DNA of 64,000 nucleotides from Tenacibaculum dicentrarchi (GCF_900239345.1 NZ_OESZ01000001.1:434001-498000); one strand, 5' to 3'. Shown: positions 54,714 through 63,259, counted from the stretch's first letter. Made by a program: numbers and translations. The notes: generated from the letters alone by a model not told the origin.

Positions 54714-55311
54714 CGTTTAAAAGAGTAGAAAAAGAATATAAATCTTTTTTATTAGCAAGTAAATTATCAATTATTTCAACGGCTTTTTTAAGACGGGTTT
54801 CTTTATCGCCTTTTAACAAAACATACGGACGCTTATATTTTATCAAGGTATTTTCAAAAGCTTTAAACATTTCTAAACGTTCGTCAGGTTTATCACGCAA
54901 ATCGTCAGCTTCCCAAGGAGTATCAATATAGGTTAAAAAATAAATGTCGTAGGTGTTTTTAATGGCTGCTTCATCTAAATTAGCATCTACAAAACCACCA
55001 TAATATTCTTCTGAATATACTTTTGTTTCAAGTAAATCGGTATCGCAAATTAATACTTTATCGGCTTTTTTTGATAATTCATTTTCCAACTTAATTTGAC
55101 CTTCGGCAATGGGAATAATGTCTTTTTGTTCGCAAATTTTACGCTCATTATTCCATTTATCTTGCAAATATTCACGGGCAAATTCGGGTGTCCAAACAGT
55201 ATTGTAATGTCGTGCTAATTGCCCTGAAAGTGTGGTTTTTCCAGTAGATTCTGGTCCGAATAAAACAACTTTTACAAGATTGCTTTTTTGTTGTTTAAGT
55301 CTTTTTTCCAT
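54691..55311 (-). CDS. NadR-like P-loop kinase
   Basis: This 206-residue protein has Walker A GPESTGKTTLSGQLA (about residues 20-34) and WTPEFAREYLQ, both typical of the ribosylnicotinamide-kinase domain of NadR. There is no nicotinamide-nucleotide adenylyltransferase domain at its N-terminus. It is probably a stand-alone nicotinamide riboside kinase, but the neighbouring thiamine-binding protein leaves thiamine kinase possible. It overlaps the pnuC-like gene by 40 nt. Confidence 0.8.
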   Translation of the reverse strand: MEKRLKQQKSNLVKVVLFGPESTGKTTLSGQLARHYNTVWTPEFAREYLQDKWNNERKICEQKDIIPIAEGQIKLENELSKKADKVLICDTDLLETKVYSEEYYGGFVDANLDEAAIKNTYDIYFLTYIDTPWEADDLRDKPDERLEMFKAFENTLIKYKRPYVLLKGDKETRLKKAVEIIDNLLANKKDLYSFSTLLNDEYSRTD

Positions 55312-55916
55312 GCTAAATAACCGCTAACGGCAATAAAAGTAAATATTAAATATTGAAAAGAAGTAAAGGTAAATCCTTTGTAAAAATACAGCGGAACGGA
55401 AATAATATCGCCAATAATCCAATAAATCCAATTTTCGATTTTTCGCTTTGCCATCAGCCACATTCCTACAAAGAAAATTGCGGTCGTAAAAGTATCGACA
55501 TAAGCAATCCAATTGTTCCATTTATCAAAATAAGTATAAACCGCATACACGAAAATTAACGTTGCTAAAAAGATAAAAACACTGGTTTTTTTTTCTACTG
55601 ATGTTGTTTTTGAAATCGGGTTTATTGGTGAATTATCCACAGTTCTCGTCCAAAGATACCAGCCGTAAATACTCATTATAAAATAATAGGCGTTAATCAT
55701 CATATCGCCTAATAATTGCCATTTTAAAAGTAAATATACAAAAATAAGTGTACTAATCATTCCTGTTGGAAATACCCAAATTTTATTTTTTTTAGAATAC
55801 CAAACTGATAAAAAACCAAAAATAACAGCAATAATTTCAAGCCAAATATCTAAAGCATCATAACTTTGATATTGACTAAAAAGAAAATCAAAAACAGTAT
55901 TAAAAACTTGGCTCAT
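55272..55916 (-). CDS. PnuC-family vitamin transporter
   Basis: The 214-residue protein has about seven hydrophobic segments and the family motif SIYGWYLWTR (about residues 83-92). PnuC carries nicotinamide riboside; PnuT, of the same family, carries thiamine. The NadR-like kinase downstream favours nicotinamide riboside, whereas the thiamine-binding protein upstream favours thiamine. Sequence alone does not settle it. It overlaps both neighbours (40 and 17 nt), so the three are co-translated. Confidence 0.8.
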   Translation of the reverse strand: MSQVFNTVFDFLFSQYQSYDALDIWLEIIAVIFGFLSVWYSKKNKIWVFPTGMISTLIFVYLLLKWQLLGDMMINAYYFIMSIYGWYLWTRTVDNSPINPISKTTSVEKKTSVFIFLATLIFVYAVYTYFDKWNNWIAYVDTFTTAIFFVGMWLMAKRKIENWIYWIIGDIISVPLYFYKGFTFTSFQYLIFTFIAVSGYLAWKKDLNNKKAIL

Positions 55917-56160
55917 ATTTGCTACGGTCAGATTTTACAATTTTTAACAAAATTATTCCGCTGTCTATTAATTCGAAAGCATCTTTTATTTCCGAAGTTA
56001 ATAATTTCATTACGGTATGATAATCGCCATAAACTTGTGTGCTTAAAGGGTTTTCAAGAATTGTTAAACCTGAAGTTCTTAATTTTTTGATGAAATTTAT
56101 AATCGGTGCTTCAAATTCATTTTGAAGTGGCATTAAAGTAAGTTCTACGGATATTTTCAT
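55900..56160 (-). CDS. thiamine-binding (MTH1187/YkoF-like) protein
   Basis: The 86-residue protein matches the small thiamine-binding family: it starts with KISVELTLMPLQNEFE, and the middle GLTILENPLSTQVYGDYHTV (about 31-50) is its characteristic signature. Related domains bind thiamine or its pyrimidine part. It is the first gene of the cluster (thiamine-binding, PnuC, kinase, ArfB). No THI-box riboswitch can be seen upstream, where only 49 bp separate it from the next gene. Confidence 0.78.
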   Translation of the reverse strand: MKISVELTLMPLQNEFEAPIINFIKKLRTSGLTILENPLSTQVYGDYHTVMKLLTSEIKDAFELIDSGIILLKIVKSDRSKYEPSF

Positions 56161-56209
56161 GTGTTTTTGATATATTATTATAATAAAAATTTAAAAAAAC
56201 AAAGATACT

Positions 56210-56845
56210 TTAAATAGCATAAACACAGGTAAAGCCTTCGGTTTCTAAGAAATAAATTTGATATTCATCAGTAATTCCTTCGTATAAAATTTTCCCTGTG
56301 GTTTTGTTATTTTCGTTGCTTTCAAACGAGAAATCATCAATATAAATATTTTTTAAAAAGTGTAATTTCTTTTTTCCGTAAATTTTATATAAACTTTCTT
56401 TTGCCCCCCAAACAATGGTTAATTTACTCACCAAAGCACTATGATTCGCAATAGATTTATAGGCTTCAATAGGCGTAAATTTAGGGGCTATTTTAACGAT
56501 TTTATCACGCTGTTTTTCAATGTCAATTCCAACAGGTTTATCATCAGAAATAATAATAGCCGAAAAAATAAAGGAATGTGTTATCGAAATAAATTTGCCA
56601 TTTTTTAAATGTGGCTTTCCAAATTCATCATAAATTAAATCATCATCAGTATAACCTGCTTTTTTTAATAACTGACGAACACTCAAAAAACCTTTACGAT
56701 GTAAGTCTGATTTCATGCTGTTAAGCCTGTTAATACTTCGTTTATTAAGGGTAATATTTTCCGATAATTCATCAAAAGATTCTTCAATCTTCCAAATCAA
56801 TACGTTAGTGTTTGAATTTATGGTTATTGTTTTGTGAACAGGCAT
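56210..56845 (-). CDS. 4'-phosphopantetheinyl transferase superfamily
   Basis: The 211-residue protein transfers phosphopantetheine from coenzyme A to a carrier-protein serine. The magnesium-binding motif is VGIDIEKQRDKIVKIAPKF (about residues 106-124), with Asp and Glu in GIDIE, and the second motif is WGAKESLYKIYGKKKL (about residues 151-166). The length is that of Sfp-type enzymes rather than the short AcpS, so its targets may be polyketide, aryl-polyene or fatty-acid carrier proteins. No synthase lies in the window. Confidence 0.88.
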   Translation of the reverse strand: MPVHKTITINSNTNVLIWKIEESFDELSENITLNKRSINRLNSMKSDLHRKGFLSVRQLLKKAGYTDDDLIYDEFGKPHLKNGKFISITHSFIFSAIIISDDKPVGIDIEKQRDKIVKIAPKFTPIEAYKSIANHSALVSKLTIVWGAKESLYKIYGKKKLHFLKNIYIDDFSFESNENNKTTGKILYEGITDEYQIYFLETEGFTCVYAI

Positions 56846-56864
56846 AAGTTAAAAAGTTATTTCG

Positions 56865-56872
56865 TAATTTTG
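56865..56872 (+). promoter_or_regulatory. -7 element of ahcY
   Basis: TAATTTTG is an exact TAnnTTTG match, 36 nt before the ahcY start. Confidence 0.65.
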
Positions 56873-56908
56873 CTCTATAAAAATTTAGATACATAAATAT
56901 ACATAAAT

Positions 56909-58225
56909 ATGAGCACAAAAACCGCTGCATACGTTCCTTTTAAGGTAAAAGATATTTCTTTAGCCGATTGGGGAAGAAAAGAAATTAAATTGGCAGAAGC
57001 TGAAATGCCAGGATTAATGAGTTTACGTGAAGAATATAAAAACGAACAACCATTAAAAGGCGCAAGAATTGCAGGGTGTTTACACATGACTATTCAAACT
57101 GCGGTTTTAATTGAAACTTTACAAGCTTTAGGTGCTGAGGTAACTTGGAGTTCTTGTAATATTTTTTCTACACAAGACCAAGCTGCTGCTGCAATTGCTG
57201 CTGCTGGAACACCTGTGTATGCTTGGAAAGATATGACAGAAGAAGAATTTGACTGGTGTATTGAGCAAACATTATTTTTTGGTGAAGATAAAAAACCATT
57301 AAACTTAATTTTAGATGATGGAGGTGATTTAACCAACATGGTTTTGGATAGATACCCTGAATTAGCTGAAGGAATCAATGGTTTATCTGAAGAAACAACT
57401 ACAGGAGTTCACCGTTTATACGATAGAGTAAAAGCAGGAACTTTACCAATGCCAGCAATTAACGTAAACGATTCTGTAACAAAATCGAAATTTGATAACA
57501 AATACGGATGTAAAGAATCGGCAGTTGATGCAATTCGTCGTGCAACCGATATTATGTTAGCAGGAAAACGTGTAACCGTTTGTGGTTATGGTGATGTTGG
57601 TAAAGGTACAGCCGCTTCTTTTAAAGGTGCTGGTTCTATTGTTACTGTTACTGAAATTGACCCAATTTGTGCGTTACAAGCTGCAATGGATGGTTTTGAA
57701 GTTAAAAAATTAGAAACTGTTATAGCAAATTCTGATATTGTTATTACCACTACTGGAAATAAAGATATTATTCAAGGTCATCATTTTGAGGCTATGAAAG
57801 ATAAAATTATCGTTTGTAATATTGGTCACTTCGATAATGAAATTGACATGGCTTGGTTAAACGAAAACCACGGAAATACAAAAGATACTATTAAGCCTCA
57901 GGTTGATAAATATAATATTAACGGAAACGATATTATTATTTTAGCAGAAGGACGTTTAGTAAACTTAGGATGTGCAACAGGTCACCCAAGTTTTGTAATG
58001 AGTAATTCATTTACAAACCAAACGTTAGCACAAATCGAACTTTGGAATAATAAAGAATCATATACAAACGATGTGTATATGTTACCAAAACATTTAGATG
58101 AAAAAGTAGCAAAATTACACTTGGCTAAAATAGGTGTAGAGCTTACTGAATTACGTGAAGACCAAGCATCTTATATTGGTGTAACTGTTCAAGGACCATT
58201 TAAACCAGAGCACTACAGATACTAA
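56909..58225 (+). CDS. ahcY: adenosylhomocysteinase
   Basis: The 438-residue enzyme splits S-adenosylhomocysteine to adenosine and homocysteine. The substrate-binding region begins with [21 protein letters not shown] (the 20-residue part [20 protein letters not shown]). The NAD-binding motif is [13 protein letters not shown] (about residues 228-240), and the end is the conserved PFKPEHYRY. The length and C-terminus are complete. It recycles the product of SAM methyltransferases such as the PRMT-like one. Confidence 0.97.
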   Translation: MSTKTAAYVPFKVKDISLADWGRKEIKLAEAEMPGLMSLREEYKNEQPLKGARIAGCLHMTIQTAVLIETLQALGAEVTWSSCNIFSTQDQAAAAIAAAGTPVYAWKDMTEEEFDWCIEQTLFFGEDKKPLNLILDDGGDLTNMVLDRYPELAEGINGLSEETTTGVHRLYDRVKAGTLPMPAINVNDSVTKSKFDNKYGCKESAVDAIRRATDIMLAGKRVTVCGYGDVGKGTAASFKGAGSIVTVTEIDPICALQAAMDGFEVKKLETVIANSDIVITTTGNKDIIQGHHFEAMKDKIIVCNIGHFDNEIDMAWLNENHGNTKDTIKPQVDKYNINGNDIIILAEGRLVNLGCATGHPSFVMSNSFTNQTLAQIELWNNKESYTNDVYMLPKHLDEKVAKLHLAKIGVELTELREDQASYIGVTVQGPFKPEHYRY

Positions 58226-58254
58226 TATATAGTATTTAATAGTTTTAAAATTAG

Positions 58255-58285
58255 AAAAGGTTGCTATGAAAATAGCAACCTTTTT
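58255..58285. terminator. terminator between ahcY and ferritin
   Basis: AAAAGGTTGCTAT pairs perfectly with ATAGCAACCTTTT around a GAAA tetraloop, followed by T. It separates convergent genes. Confidence 0.88.
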
Positions 58286-58313
58286 ATGTAATATATTTTT
58301 ATAAGACTGTTTT

Positions 58314-58820
58314 TTAAGCAGTAGGAATACGCTCGTCAATCATTTTTAAAGGCATATCACCCATTAAATTTATCATATCTAAAATATCTCTTACTTTTTC
58401 TTCTTCTTCAGCTTGTTCGGTAATAAACCATTGTAAAAATATTTCTGAAGTAAAATCACTTACTTTTCTAGCGGTTTTAAATGTGTGATGAATAGCGTTA
58501 GTTACTTCAATTTCAGCATCTAAAGAAGCTTCAAAAACAGCTTGTAAACTTTCATATTCATGCGTAATTTCTGATACCGTAGGAGATTGTGCATTTCCAC
58601 CGTTATCATTAATAAACTTAAATATTTTCATCATATGAGTTCTTTCTTCTTCTGCCTGATTATAGAAATAAGTAGCACTATTTCTAAGTTCTCTTTGGTC
58701 GCACCATGATGCCATAGCTAAATATTTTGAAGAAGCTTGTTGCTCCATCATTACTTGATTATTTAGTAAATCTACAACTTCTAGATTCAAAATTATATCT
58801 CTTCTTACTGAAATTTCCAT
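58314..58820 (-). CDS. ftnA: ferritin
   Basis: The 168-residue protein is a non-heme ferritin that stores iron in a 24-mer. Ferroxidase ligands are seen in EQQASSKYLAMASWC (about residues 26-40), the E-rich helix with AEEERTHMMKIF (about 55-66) and the QWFITEQAEEEE motif (about 131-142). The N-terminal 12-15 residues precede the usual start VVDLLNNQ. A later start is possible, but the ATG at 58820 has a TATCTTTA box upstream. Confidence 0.92.
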   Translation of the reverse strand: MEISVRRDIILNLEVVDLLNNQVMMEQQASSKYLAMASWCDQRELRNSATYFYNQAEEERTHMMKIFKFINDNGGNAQSPTVSEITHEYESLQAVFEASLDAEIEVTNAIHHTFKTARKVSDFTSEIFLQWFITEQAEEEEKVRDILDMINLMGDMPLKMIDERIPTA

Positions 58821-58933
58821 AGTGGTTTTTTAATTTATTAGGTACTATAAAGATACTTAATAAAGCATTTCAAAAAGCCTTCTCAGCTTAATTTAAAAGT
58901 AATCTTAGTAAATATGAAGTTTGTGTGTGTTTA

Positions 58934-59242
58934 TTATTTAAAAGCTGATAATAAAGCTTTTTTTAGTTTTAATATTTGAGGCACATCCAGTAACAATACA
59001 TGTTTATTATCAGCTACAAAAATTAGTATAAAATTATCTGTATCTATTATATTCTCTAGTGCTAGGCAAGAAGAATTGTCTAGTATTTTTTTTCGAAAGG
59101 TTAATAATTGACAAAAAGTAAAATCAATTATTTTATACCCCAAGTTTAACCGATAGCTATTTCTAGCTTTAGATACTAAAATTTGAGAGGAGGTATGTTT
59201 AAGGGTACAATTCACGCTACAAAGATACTTGTTTTTAATCAA
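58934..59242 (-). CDS. hypothetical protein
   Basis: This 102-residue ORF has a possible compact beta pattern and cysteines at CSVNC, FTFCQ and SSCLAL. No family is recognised. It lies upstream of the ferritin gene on the same strand, but the 113-bp gap and lack of a clear promoter box leave it uncertain. It could be a divergent member of a small flavobacterial family. Confidence 0.45.
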   Translation of the reverse strand: MIKNKYLCSVNCTLKHTSSQILVSKARNSYRLNLGYKIIDFTFCQLLTFRKKILDNSSCLALENIIDTDNFILIFVADNKHVLLLDVPQILKLKKALLSAFK

Positions 59243-59280
59243 TCTAAAGAAGAATAGTTTATTTTATGAAATTTAATTAA

Positions 59281-59310
59281 AAAAATCCTGCAATTTAATT
59301 GCAGGATTTT
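59281..59310 (-). terminator. terminator of TlpA-like gene
   Basis: AAAATCCTGCAATT and its complement AATTGCAGGATTTT form a strong hairpin. It lies just beyond the stop of the minus-strand gene at 59341. Confidence 0.8.
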
Positions 59311-59340
59311 AGAGGTAATAATATTATTAAATGAAAAAAA

Positions 59341-60348
59341 TTAAATTTTTAAAGAATCAAATAAGGTAATTAATTTAGGGTTAGAAGGTCTTGGTGCATT
59401 TGCGTCTACAATATTTCCTTGTGGGTCAATTAAAATAAAACGAGGAATACTATTTACTTTATAAGCTCCTGAAAAAGTTTTATCACCTTTTGCATACAAT
59501 TGAATGCCGCTTAAATTTTTATCAGCAACCATTTGTTTCCACTTTTCATAATCTCTTTGATCATCTACAGAAATACTTACAAACTCAATTTTTTTACCAT
59601 GATATTTTTTCTCAACTTTTTGTAAAAAAGGAATTTCTTGTTTACAAGGATTACACCAAGTTGCCCACATATCAATATAGACATATTTTCCTTTTAAATC
59701 ATCTAAAGATATATTTCCACCTTTATGATTTTCATATTTAACAAATTTAGGTGATACCGCTCCTTTTGCTAATTTTGTTGCTGAATATGATTTATCAGCA
59801 TAGGTTTTGTTTAAATACTTTGTTAATTCTGTAATATTTTTTTCTTGAAAAGAAACAAATGCGCTATCTAAAGTTGTATTTTTCATATTAGTGTTAAAAT
59901 CATTTACAAAATGATTTACTTTGGCATCAAATTTTTCTTTAGATAGGTCATATAAGTTTTTATCTTTAAAAAAGTCTTCTTGTAATAAAATGACTTTTGC
60001 TAAAAAATTATTTTCATTAGCACCTTCTCCTGTAAATTTAGCAGTACTTAAAAAATCTTTAGCATCGATATTTAAGGTAATATTGTCACCATTTTTTAAA
60101 TATAAGGTTGTTATTTTTTGTCCATTAGAAAGACGGTAAAAATCACTTTTTACTTTTAATGTATCTTTAAAAGCACCATTTTGGTCAAGTTTAATTGTTT
60201 TTTCAAATTTTAATTGTGGGTTCGAAATTACAACAGATTCGGCATTTTTATTCGTTATTTTTCCAGAGAAAGTAACAAAGTTATTTGGTTCTTTTTTACA
60301 AGAAATGACTGTGATGGCAATAGCCATTAAATAGATTATTTTTTTCAT
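59341..60348 (-). CDS. TlpA-like thioredoxin lipoprotein with DUF4369-like N-domain
   Basis: The 335-residue protein has a lipoprotein signal with VISC (Cys at about residue 17). The N-terminal beta-rich half looks like DUF4369, found with many Bacteroidota TlpA proteins. The C-terminal thioredoxin domain has WATWCNPCKQEIPFL (about residues 228-242), with CNPC as the redox pair. It likely keeps periplasmic thiols reduced, with cytochrome c maturation as a possible target. Its upstream neighbour was comM before the mobile element entered. Confidence 0.88.
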   Translation of the reverse strand: MKKIIYLMAIAITVISCKKEPNNFVTFSGKITNKNAESVVISNPQLKFEKTIKLDQNGAFKDTLKVKSDFYRLSNGQKITTLYLKNGDNITLNIDAKDFLSTAKFTGEGANENNFLAKVILLQEDFFKDKNLYDLSKEKFDAKVNHFVNDFNTNMKNTTLDSAFVSFQEKNITELTKYLNKTYADKSYSATKLAKGAVSPKFVKYENHKGGNISLDDLKGKYVYIDMWATWCNPCKQEIPFLQKVEKKYHGKKIEFVSISVDDQRDYEKWKQMVADKNLSGIQLYAKGDKTFSGAYKVNSIPRFILIDPQGNIVDANAPRPSNPKLITLFDSLKI

Positions 60349-60399
60349 TTAGATTATTTTTTAGTAAAAATTAATAATTTACTAAATTACTATTTTTTT

Positions 60400-60516
60400 T
60401 TATCCTAGCCATCCATCTCTATCTAAGCTTCTGTATTGTATTGCTTCTGTTAAATGTTCCGATTTTATATTTTCTTCGGATGCTAAATCGGCTATAGTTC
60501 TTGATACTTTTAGTAT
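60400..60516 (-). pseudogene. comM: 3' remnant of comM/yifB (Mg-chelatase-like ATPase)
   Basis: Read on the minus strand, 38 codons before a TAA give [20 protein letters not shown] (part) and [17 protein letters not shown] at the end, which is the conserved C-terminus of ComM/YifB helicases. The reading frame meets a stop codon upstream at about 60520 and no ComM sequence continues beyond. The break lies 60 bp before the serine integrase, so the rest of the gene is probably at the far end of the mobile element, outside the window. The remnant is upstream of the TlpA-like gene and in the same direction. Confidence 0.85.
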
Positions 60517-60535
60517 TATTTTTTATATATTGCTC
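60500..60535. mobile_element. predicted attL junction of a serine-integrase element
   Basis: The homology to comM stops near 60516 in the run CTTTTAGTATTATT. To the left is chromosomal gene remnant, and to the right the integrase region, so the recombined att site must lie here. The core dinucleotide cannot be fixed from one end. The element continues beyond 64000. Confidence 0.65.
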
Positions 60536-60574
60536 ATAAATTACTTTTAACCAGTACATTATAAGGTTTACTTT

Positions 60575-62068
60575 ATGAAAGCAGTAGCATATATAAGAAT
60601 TAGTTCATCAGAGCAAGAGTATAAAAGACAACATGAAGAACTATCAGAACTAGCAAGGTTTAAAAATTTGAACCTCGTAAAAGTGTTTGCAGATGTTGTT
60701 TCGGGTTCTAAGACCAAGGCAAAAGAAAGGGCTAGTTTTGAAATAATGGATAAATATTTACTTGATAACTCCGATGTTAAAAACCTTTTAATTTTAGAAA
60801 CATCTAGGTTGGGGCGTAAAAAATTAGATGTTTTAAATACAATAGAAGATTTTTTTTTAAGGGGTGTGAATATCCATATTAAAGATTTAAACCTTTGTAC
60901 TATGGAAAATGGGAAAAGGTCTATAACAACCGATATACTTGTTTCCTTATTATCAATTATGGCAGATGAAGAAACAAGGTTATTAAGTGAAAGGATAAAG
61001 TCAGGTAAAATGTCAAAGGCTAAAGAAAATAAGGCTTTTGGAGCAAAGGTTATAGGCTACAAAAAAGGTAAAGATGGCACTCCTATAATAGATGAAAAAG
61101 AAGCACCAATAATAAAACGAATATTTGAATTGGCTTCACAGGGTTTAGGGATGCGTAAAATATCATCTATTATCGAATCTGAATTTAATAGGGAGTTTGC
61201 AATAGGAACTCTTTCAAGTATTATTAAAAATTCCTTTCATAAAGGAAAAAGAAAGTATAAAGACTTGATATTAGATGTACCACCAATTGTATCAAAAGGT
61301 TTATGGCAAAAAGCAAATGATTCTATTAATAGTAGGAGTAAATTTGGTAGTAGAAAATATGTTAATACTAATGTAGTACAAGGTAAAATTAAATGCGGTG
61401 TTTGTAATAGTGTAATGTATCAAAAAGTAATTCCAAAAGGTAGGATAAACTCTTTTGTATGTAAAGATACAAAATGCAAAAATTCAATAAACCGCCCTTG
61501 GTTATTTAGGATGATACGATTGATTGTAGATAAACACGCTTTAAAAAATAAGGATGAAAAAGTACGTGAAAAAATAAAACTACAAATAACATCACATAAA
61601 GCGGAGTTGCAAATTAACAATAAGTTATTAGCAAAGTTAAAAAGGAGAAGCGAAAAAATAAGAATACTTTGGCTTGATGATGAAATTACGGATGCAAGAT
61701 ATAAAAGTGATATAAGTAATGTAAATAAAGAAATAAAGTTATGTAATACAAAGAGTAAAGAAATTGAAAAAGCTATTGTAATAGCTGAAAAATCTTTAAA
61801 AAATGATATAGAACATTATAGTAAAGAATTAAGCGTTTTTAAAACAGAAATTCAAGATGTTTTAAGCCACGTAATTATAGACAAAGAAAGAGTTTTAATA
61901 AATATTTTTGGTTGGCGTGAGTATGATTTATCAAAACCCAACAGTATAAAATTAGGTTGGGAAGCAAGGAAACCTATATCAGAAAGATATAAGAATGAAA
62001 AATTGCCTTTAAGGAAACCAATTAGCGATGAAGATTTAAACTTAATGATAGATAATTATACTTTATAG
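60575..62068 (+). CDS. large serine recombinase (integrase)
   Basis: The 497-residue protein is a site-specific recombinase. Resolvase domain: Ser10 in AYIRISSSEQE is the nucleophile, with DVVSGSKT and ETSRLGRK after it (about residues 37-85). A recombinase domain follows, with IGTLSSIIKNSFHKGKRKYK near residue 213. A zinc ribbon has CGVC at 274-277 and C296/C301. A coiled-coil region (about 330-420) is typical of phage and ICE integrases. The gene sits next to a disrupted comM and probably moved the element into it. The ATG lies in TTTACTTTATGAAA. Confidence 0.92.
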   Translation: MKAVAYIRISSSEQEYKRQHEELSELARFKNLNLVKVFADVVSGSKTKAKERASFEIMDKYLLDNSDVKNLLILETSRLGRKKLDVLNTIEDFFLRGVNIHIKDLNLCTMENGKRSITTDILVSLLSIMADEETRLLSERIKSGKMSKAKENKAFGAKVIGYKKGKDGTPIIDEKEAPIIKRIFELASQGLGMRKISSIIESEFNREFAIGTLSSIIKNSFHKGKRKYKDLILDVPPIVSKGLWQKANDSINSRSKFGSRKYVNTNVVQGKIKCGVCNSVMYQKVIPKGRINSFVCKDTKCKNSINRPWLFRMIRLIVDKHALKNKDEKVREKIKLQITSHKAELQINNKLLAKLKRRSEKIRILWLDDEITDARYKSDISNVNKEIKLCNTKSKEIEKAIVIAEKSLKNDIEHYSKELSVFKTEIQDVLSHVIIDKERVLINIFGWREYDLSKPNSIKLGWEARKPISERYKNEKLPLRKPISDEDLNLMIDNYTL

Positions 62069-62100
62069 GTATGTAAAATAAAAACAACATTACATAAATA

Positions 62101-62123
62101 AAACCTCAACTATTCATAAAGTT
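62101..62123. repeat. partial copy of integrase terminator
   Basis: The 23 nt here are identical to 62478-62500 (the left arm and loop of the real terminator), but the closing arm is replaced by ATAACAGC. The two copies bracket the start-less HTH ORF. Confidence 0.8.
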
Positions 62124-62437
62124 ATAACAGCGAGTGCAATACACTAACAAAAATAGTTATTAGCCCCACACAGCTAAAAAGCGTAATACTTTCAAAAAAT
62201 TATATTCAAAATATAATTGATGCAAAATTAACTAGAAATGAATATACAATTCTACTGCATTGCATTAAAAACATCGACAGTAATTACAAGATAAAAATCA
62301 AATCTAGTGAACTAAGCAAGGTATTAAATATTGAACCAAGTAATGTAAATAAGCATTTTGCAAATATGATTGAAAAAGGTATTTGTGAAAAAAGGGACTT
62401 AGGTCATTTTATTGGATATGAAATCACACTAACTTAA
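62120..62437 (+). pseudogene. start-less winged-helix-like ORF
   Basis: An open frame of 105 codons reads ITLT at its end and contains SSELSKVLNIEPSNVNKHFA and NMIEKGICEKRDLGHFIGYE, a helix-turn-helix/wing pattern. LTRNEYTILLHCIKN upstream resembles the first helices of winged-helix transcription factors. There is no ATG, GTG or TTG before the helix-turn-helix; the first methionine is in the recognition-helix region. It may be a 5'-truncated regulator, or use a non-standard start. The 62069-62794 gap otherwise has only the terminator, a hairpin and no other gene I can support. Confidence 0.5.
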
Positions 62438-62477
62438 TGGAAATTATAGTGTAAAATAAATCAATATAATATAAATT

Positions 62478-62511
62478 AAACCTCAACTATTCATAAAGTT
62501 GAGGTTTTTAC
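62478..62511 (+). terminator. terminator downstream of integrase region
   Basis: AAACCTCAACT pairs with AGTTGAGGTTT across ATTCATAA, and T residues follow. A 23-nt part is duplicated at 62101-62123. Confidence 0.8.
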
Positions 62512-62695
62512 GTTTTCATTAAACCCTTGTTTTATAGGAGTTTAACTTTTTGCAAAAACGCTACCAAACGGTTTTTTAAAACTTGTTACTTATTGGTTAT
62601 CAGGCGTTTATCTTTTTTTGGATTTTTTTTCAAAAAACGCTACAGCCCTCGTAAACACTAAGGAAATTTTTAAGTGCGCCCATTAGAAGAATAAG

Positions 62696-62728
62696 TACTT
62701 TTTATATTTTGAAAAAATATAAAAAGTA
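62696..62728. other. perfect 15-bp hairpin before first cargo gene
   Basis: TACTTTTTATATTTT (62696-62710) pairs perfectly with AAAATATAAAAAGTA (62714-62728), loop GAA. There is no T run right after it. It lies 66 bp upstream of the gene at 62795, so it may be a leader structure or a processing site. Confidence 0.6.
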
Positions 62729-62794
62729 TAACCCTTGTGTTAAAATTCCTCAAATGAAAAAGTAAAAAATTAACTAACTAAAAAAATATAAAAA

Positions 62795-63112
62795 ATGGAA
62801 CAAAGAGAATTTTTAGGAACGGCAAAGAAATCCACGAGATTAAATAATAATTTTGTAGGTAGCTCAAAAAGTAAAACAGTTGTAAATATTGATAAAATTA
62901 CAGCACAGGCAACCGCCCTACTTGATGAGGTAAGTCAAAACGGTACGCCAAAGTTTGAAACGTTTGTTAAAAAATATCATTTAATCATAAAGCCTCCACA
63001 CGTAAACCCACAAAGAGAGAATCAAACAATTAATCTTTTAGGTAGAATTTACAAAGCTAAAATTAAATTAGATAAAATTATTAACAAACAAATTAAAAAA
63101 CTTAATGAATAG
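62795..63112 (+). CDS. hypothetical cargo protein
   Basis: I do not recognise this 105-residue basic protein. It begins MEQREFLGTAKKSTRLNNNF, with the middle KFETFVKKYHLIIKPPHVNP and a lysine-rich helical end (KAKIKLDKIINKQIKKLNE). It has no signal or membrane helix. The start has an A-rich leader (AACTAACTAAAAAAATATAAAA). The next small ORF overlaps its end by 8 nt. It might be a mobilisation or plasmid-maintenance protein, but nothing proves it. Confidence 0.65.
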   Translation: MEQREFLGTAKKSTRLNNNFVGSSKSKTVVNIDKITAQATALLDEVSQNGTPKFETFVKKYHLIIKPPHVNPQRENQTINLLGRIYKAKIKLDKIINKQIKKLNE

Positions 63113-63251
63113 CGAGCAATTTTATCAAAAAATTGCTATGGTGATATATTTTTTATATTCAGTATTGATGTATGTTATTTCATTCATTGAGCTATTAAAT
63201 AGAAACGCCAAGCTAATATTTTTCACTACTTATACAAATACATTGATTTAA
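63105..63251 (+). CDS. small membrane ORF
   Basis: A 48-codon ORF starts at the ATG in CTTAATGAATAG, so it overlaps the stop of the previous gene by 8 nt, as coupled genes do. It encodes one hydrophobic segment (about residues 11-31: AMVIYFLYSVLMYVISFIEL). It has no known family. Such short membrane proteins are common in mobile elements. The evidence is only the overlap and the membrane segment. Confidence 0.4.
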   Translation: MNSEQFYQKIAMVIYFLYSVLMYVISFIELLNRNAKLIFFTTYTNTLI

Positions 63252-63259
63252 AAAAACAA

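Noticed and set aside
56161..56209. THI-box riboswitch upstream of the thiamine-binding gene
   Set aside because: The 49-bp gap is too short and lacks the CUGAGA and ACCUGA motifs.
60575..62068. An IS607-type transposase
   Set aside because: The long C-terminal recombinase, zinc ribbon and coiled coil are of phage/ICE-type large serine integrases; no TnpB is seen.
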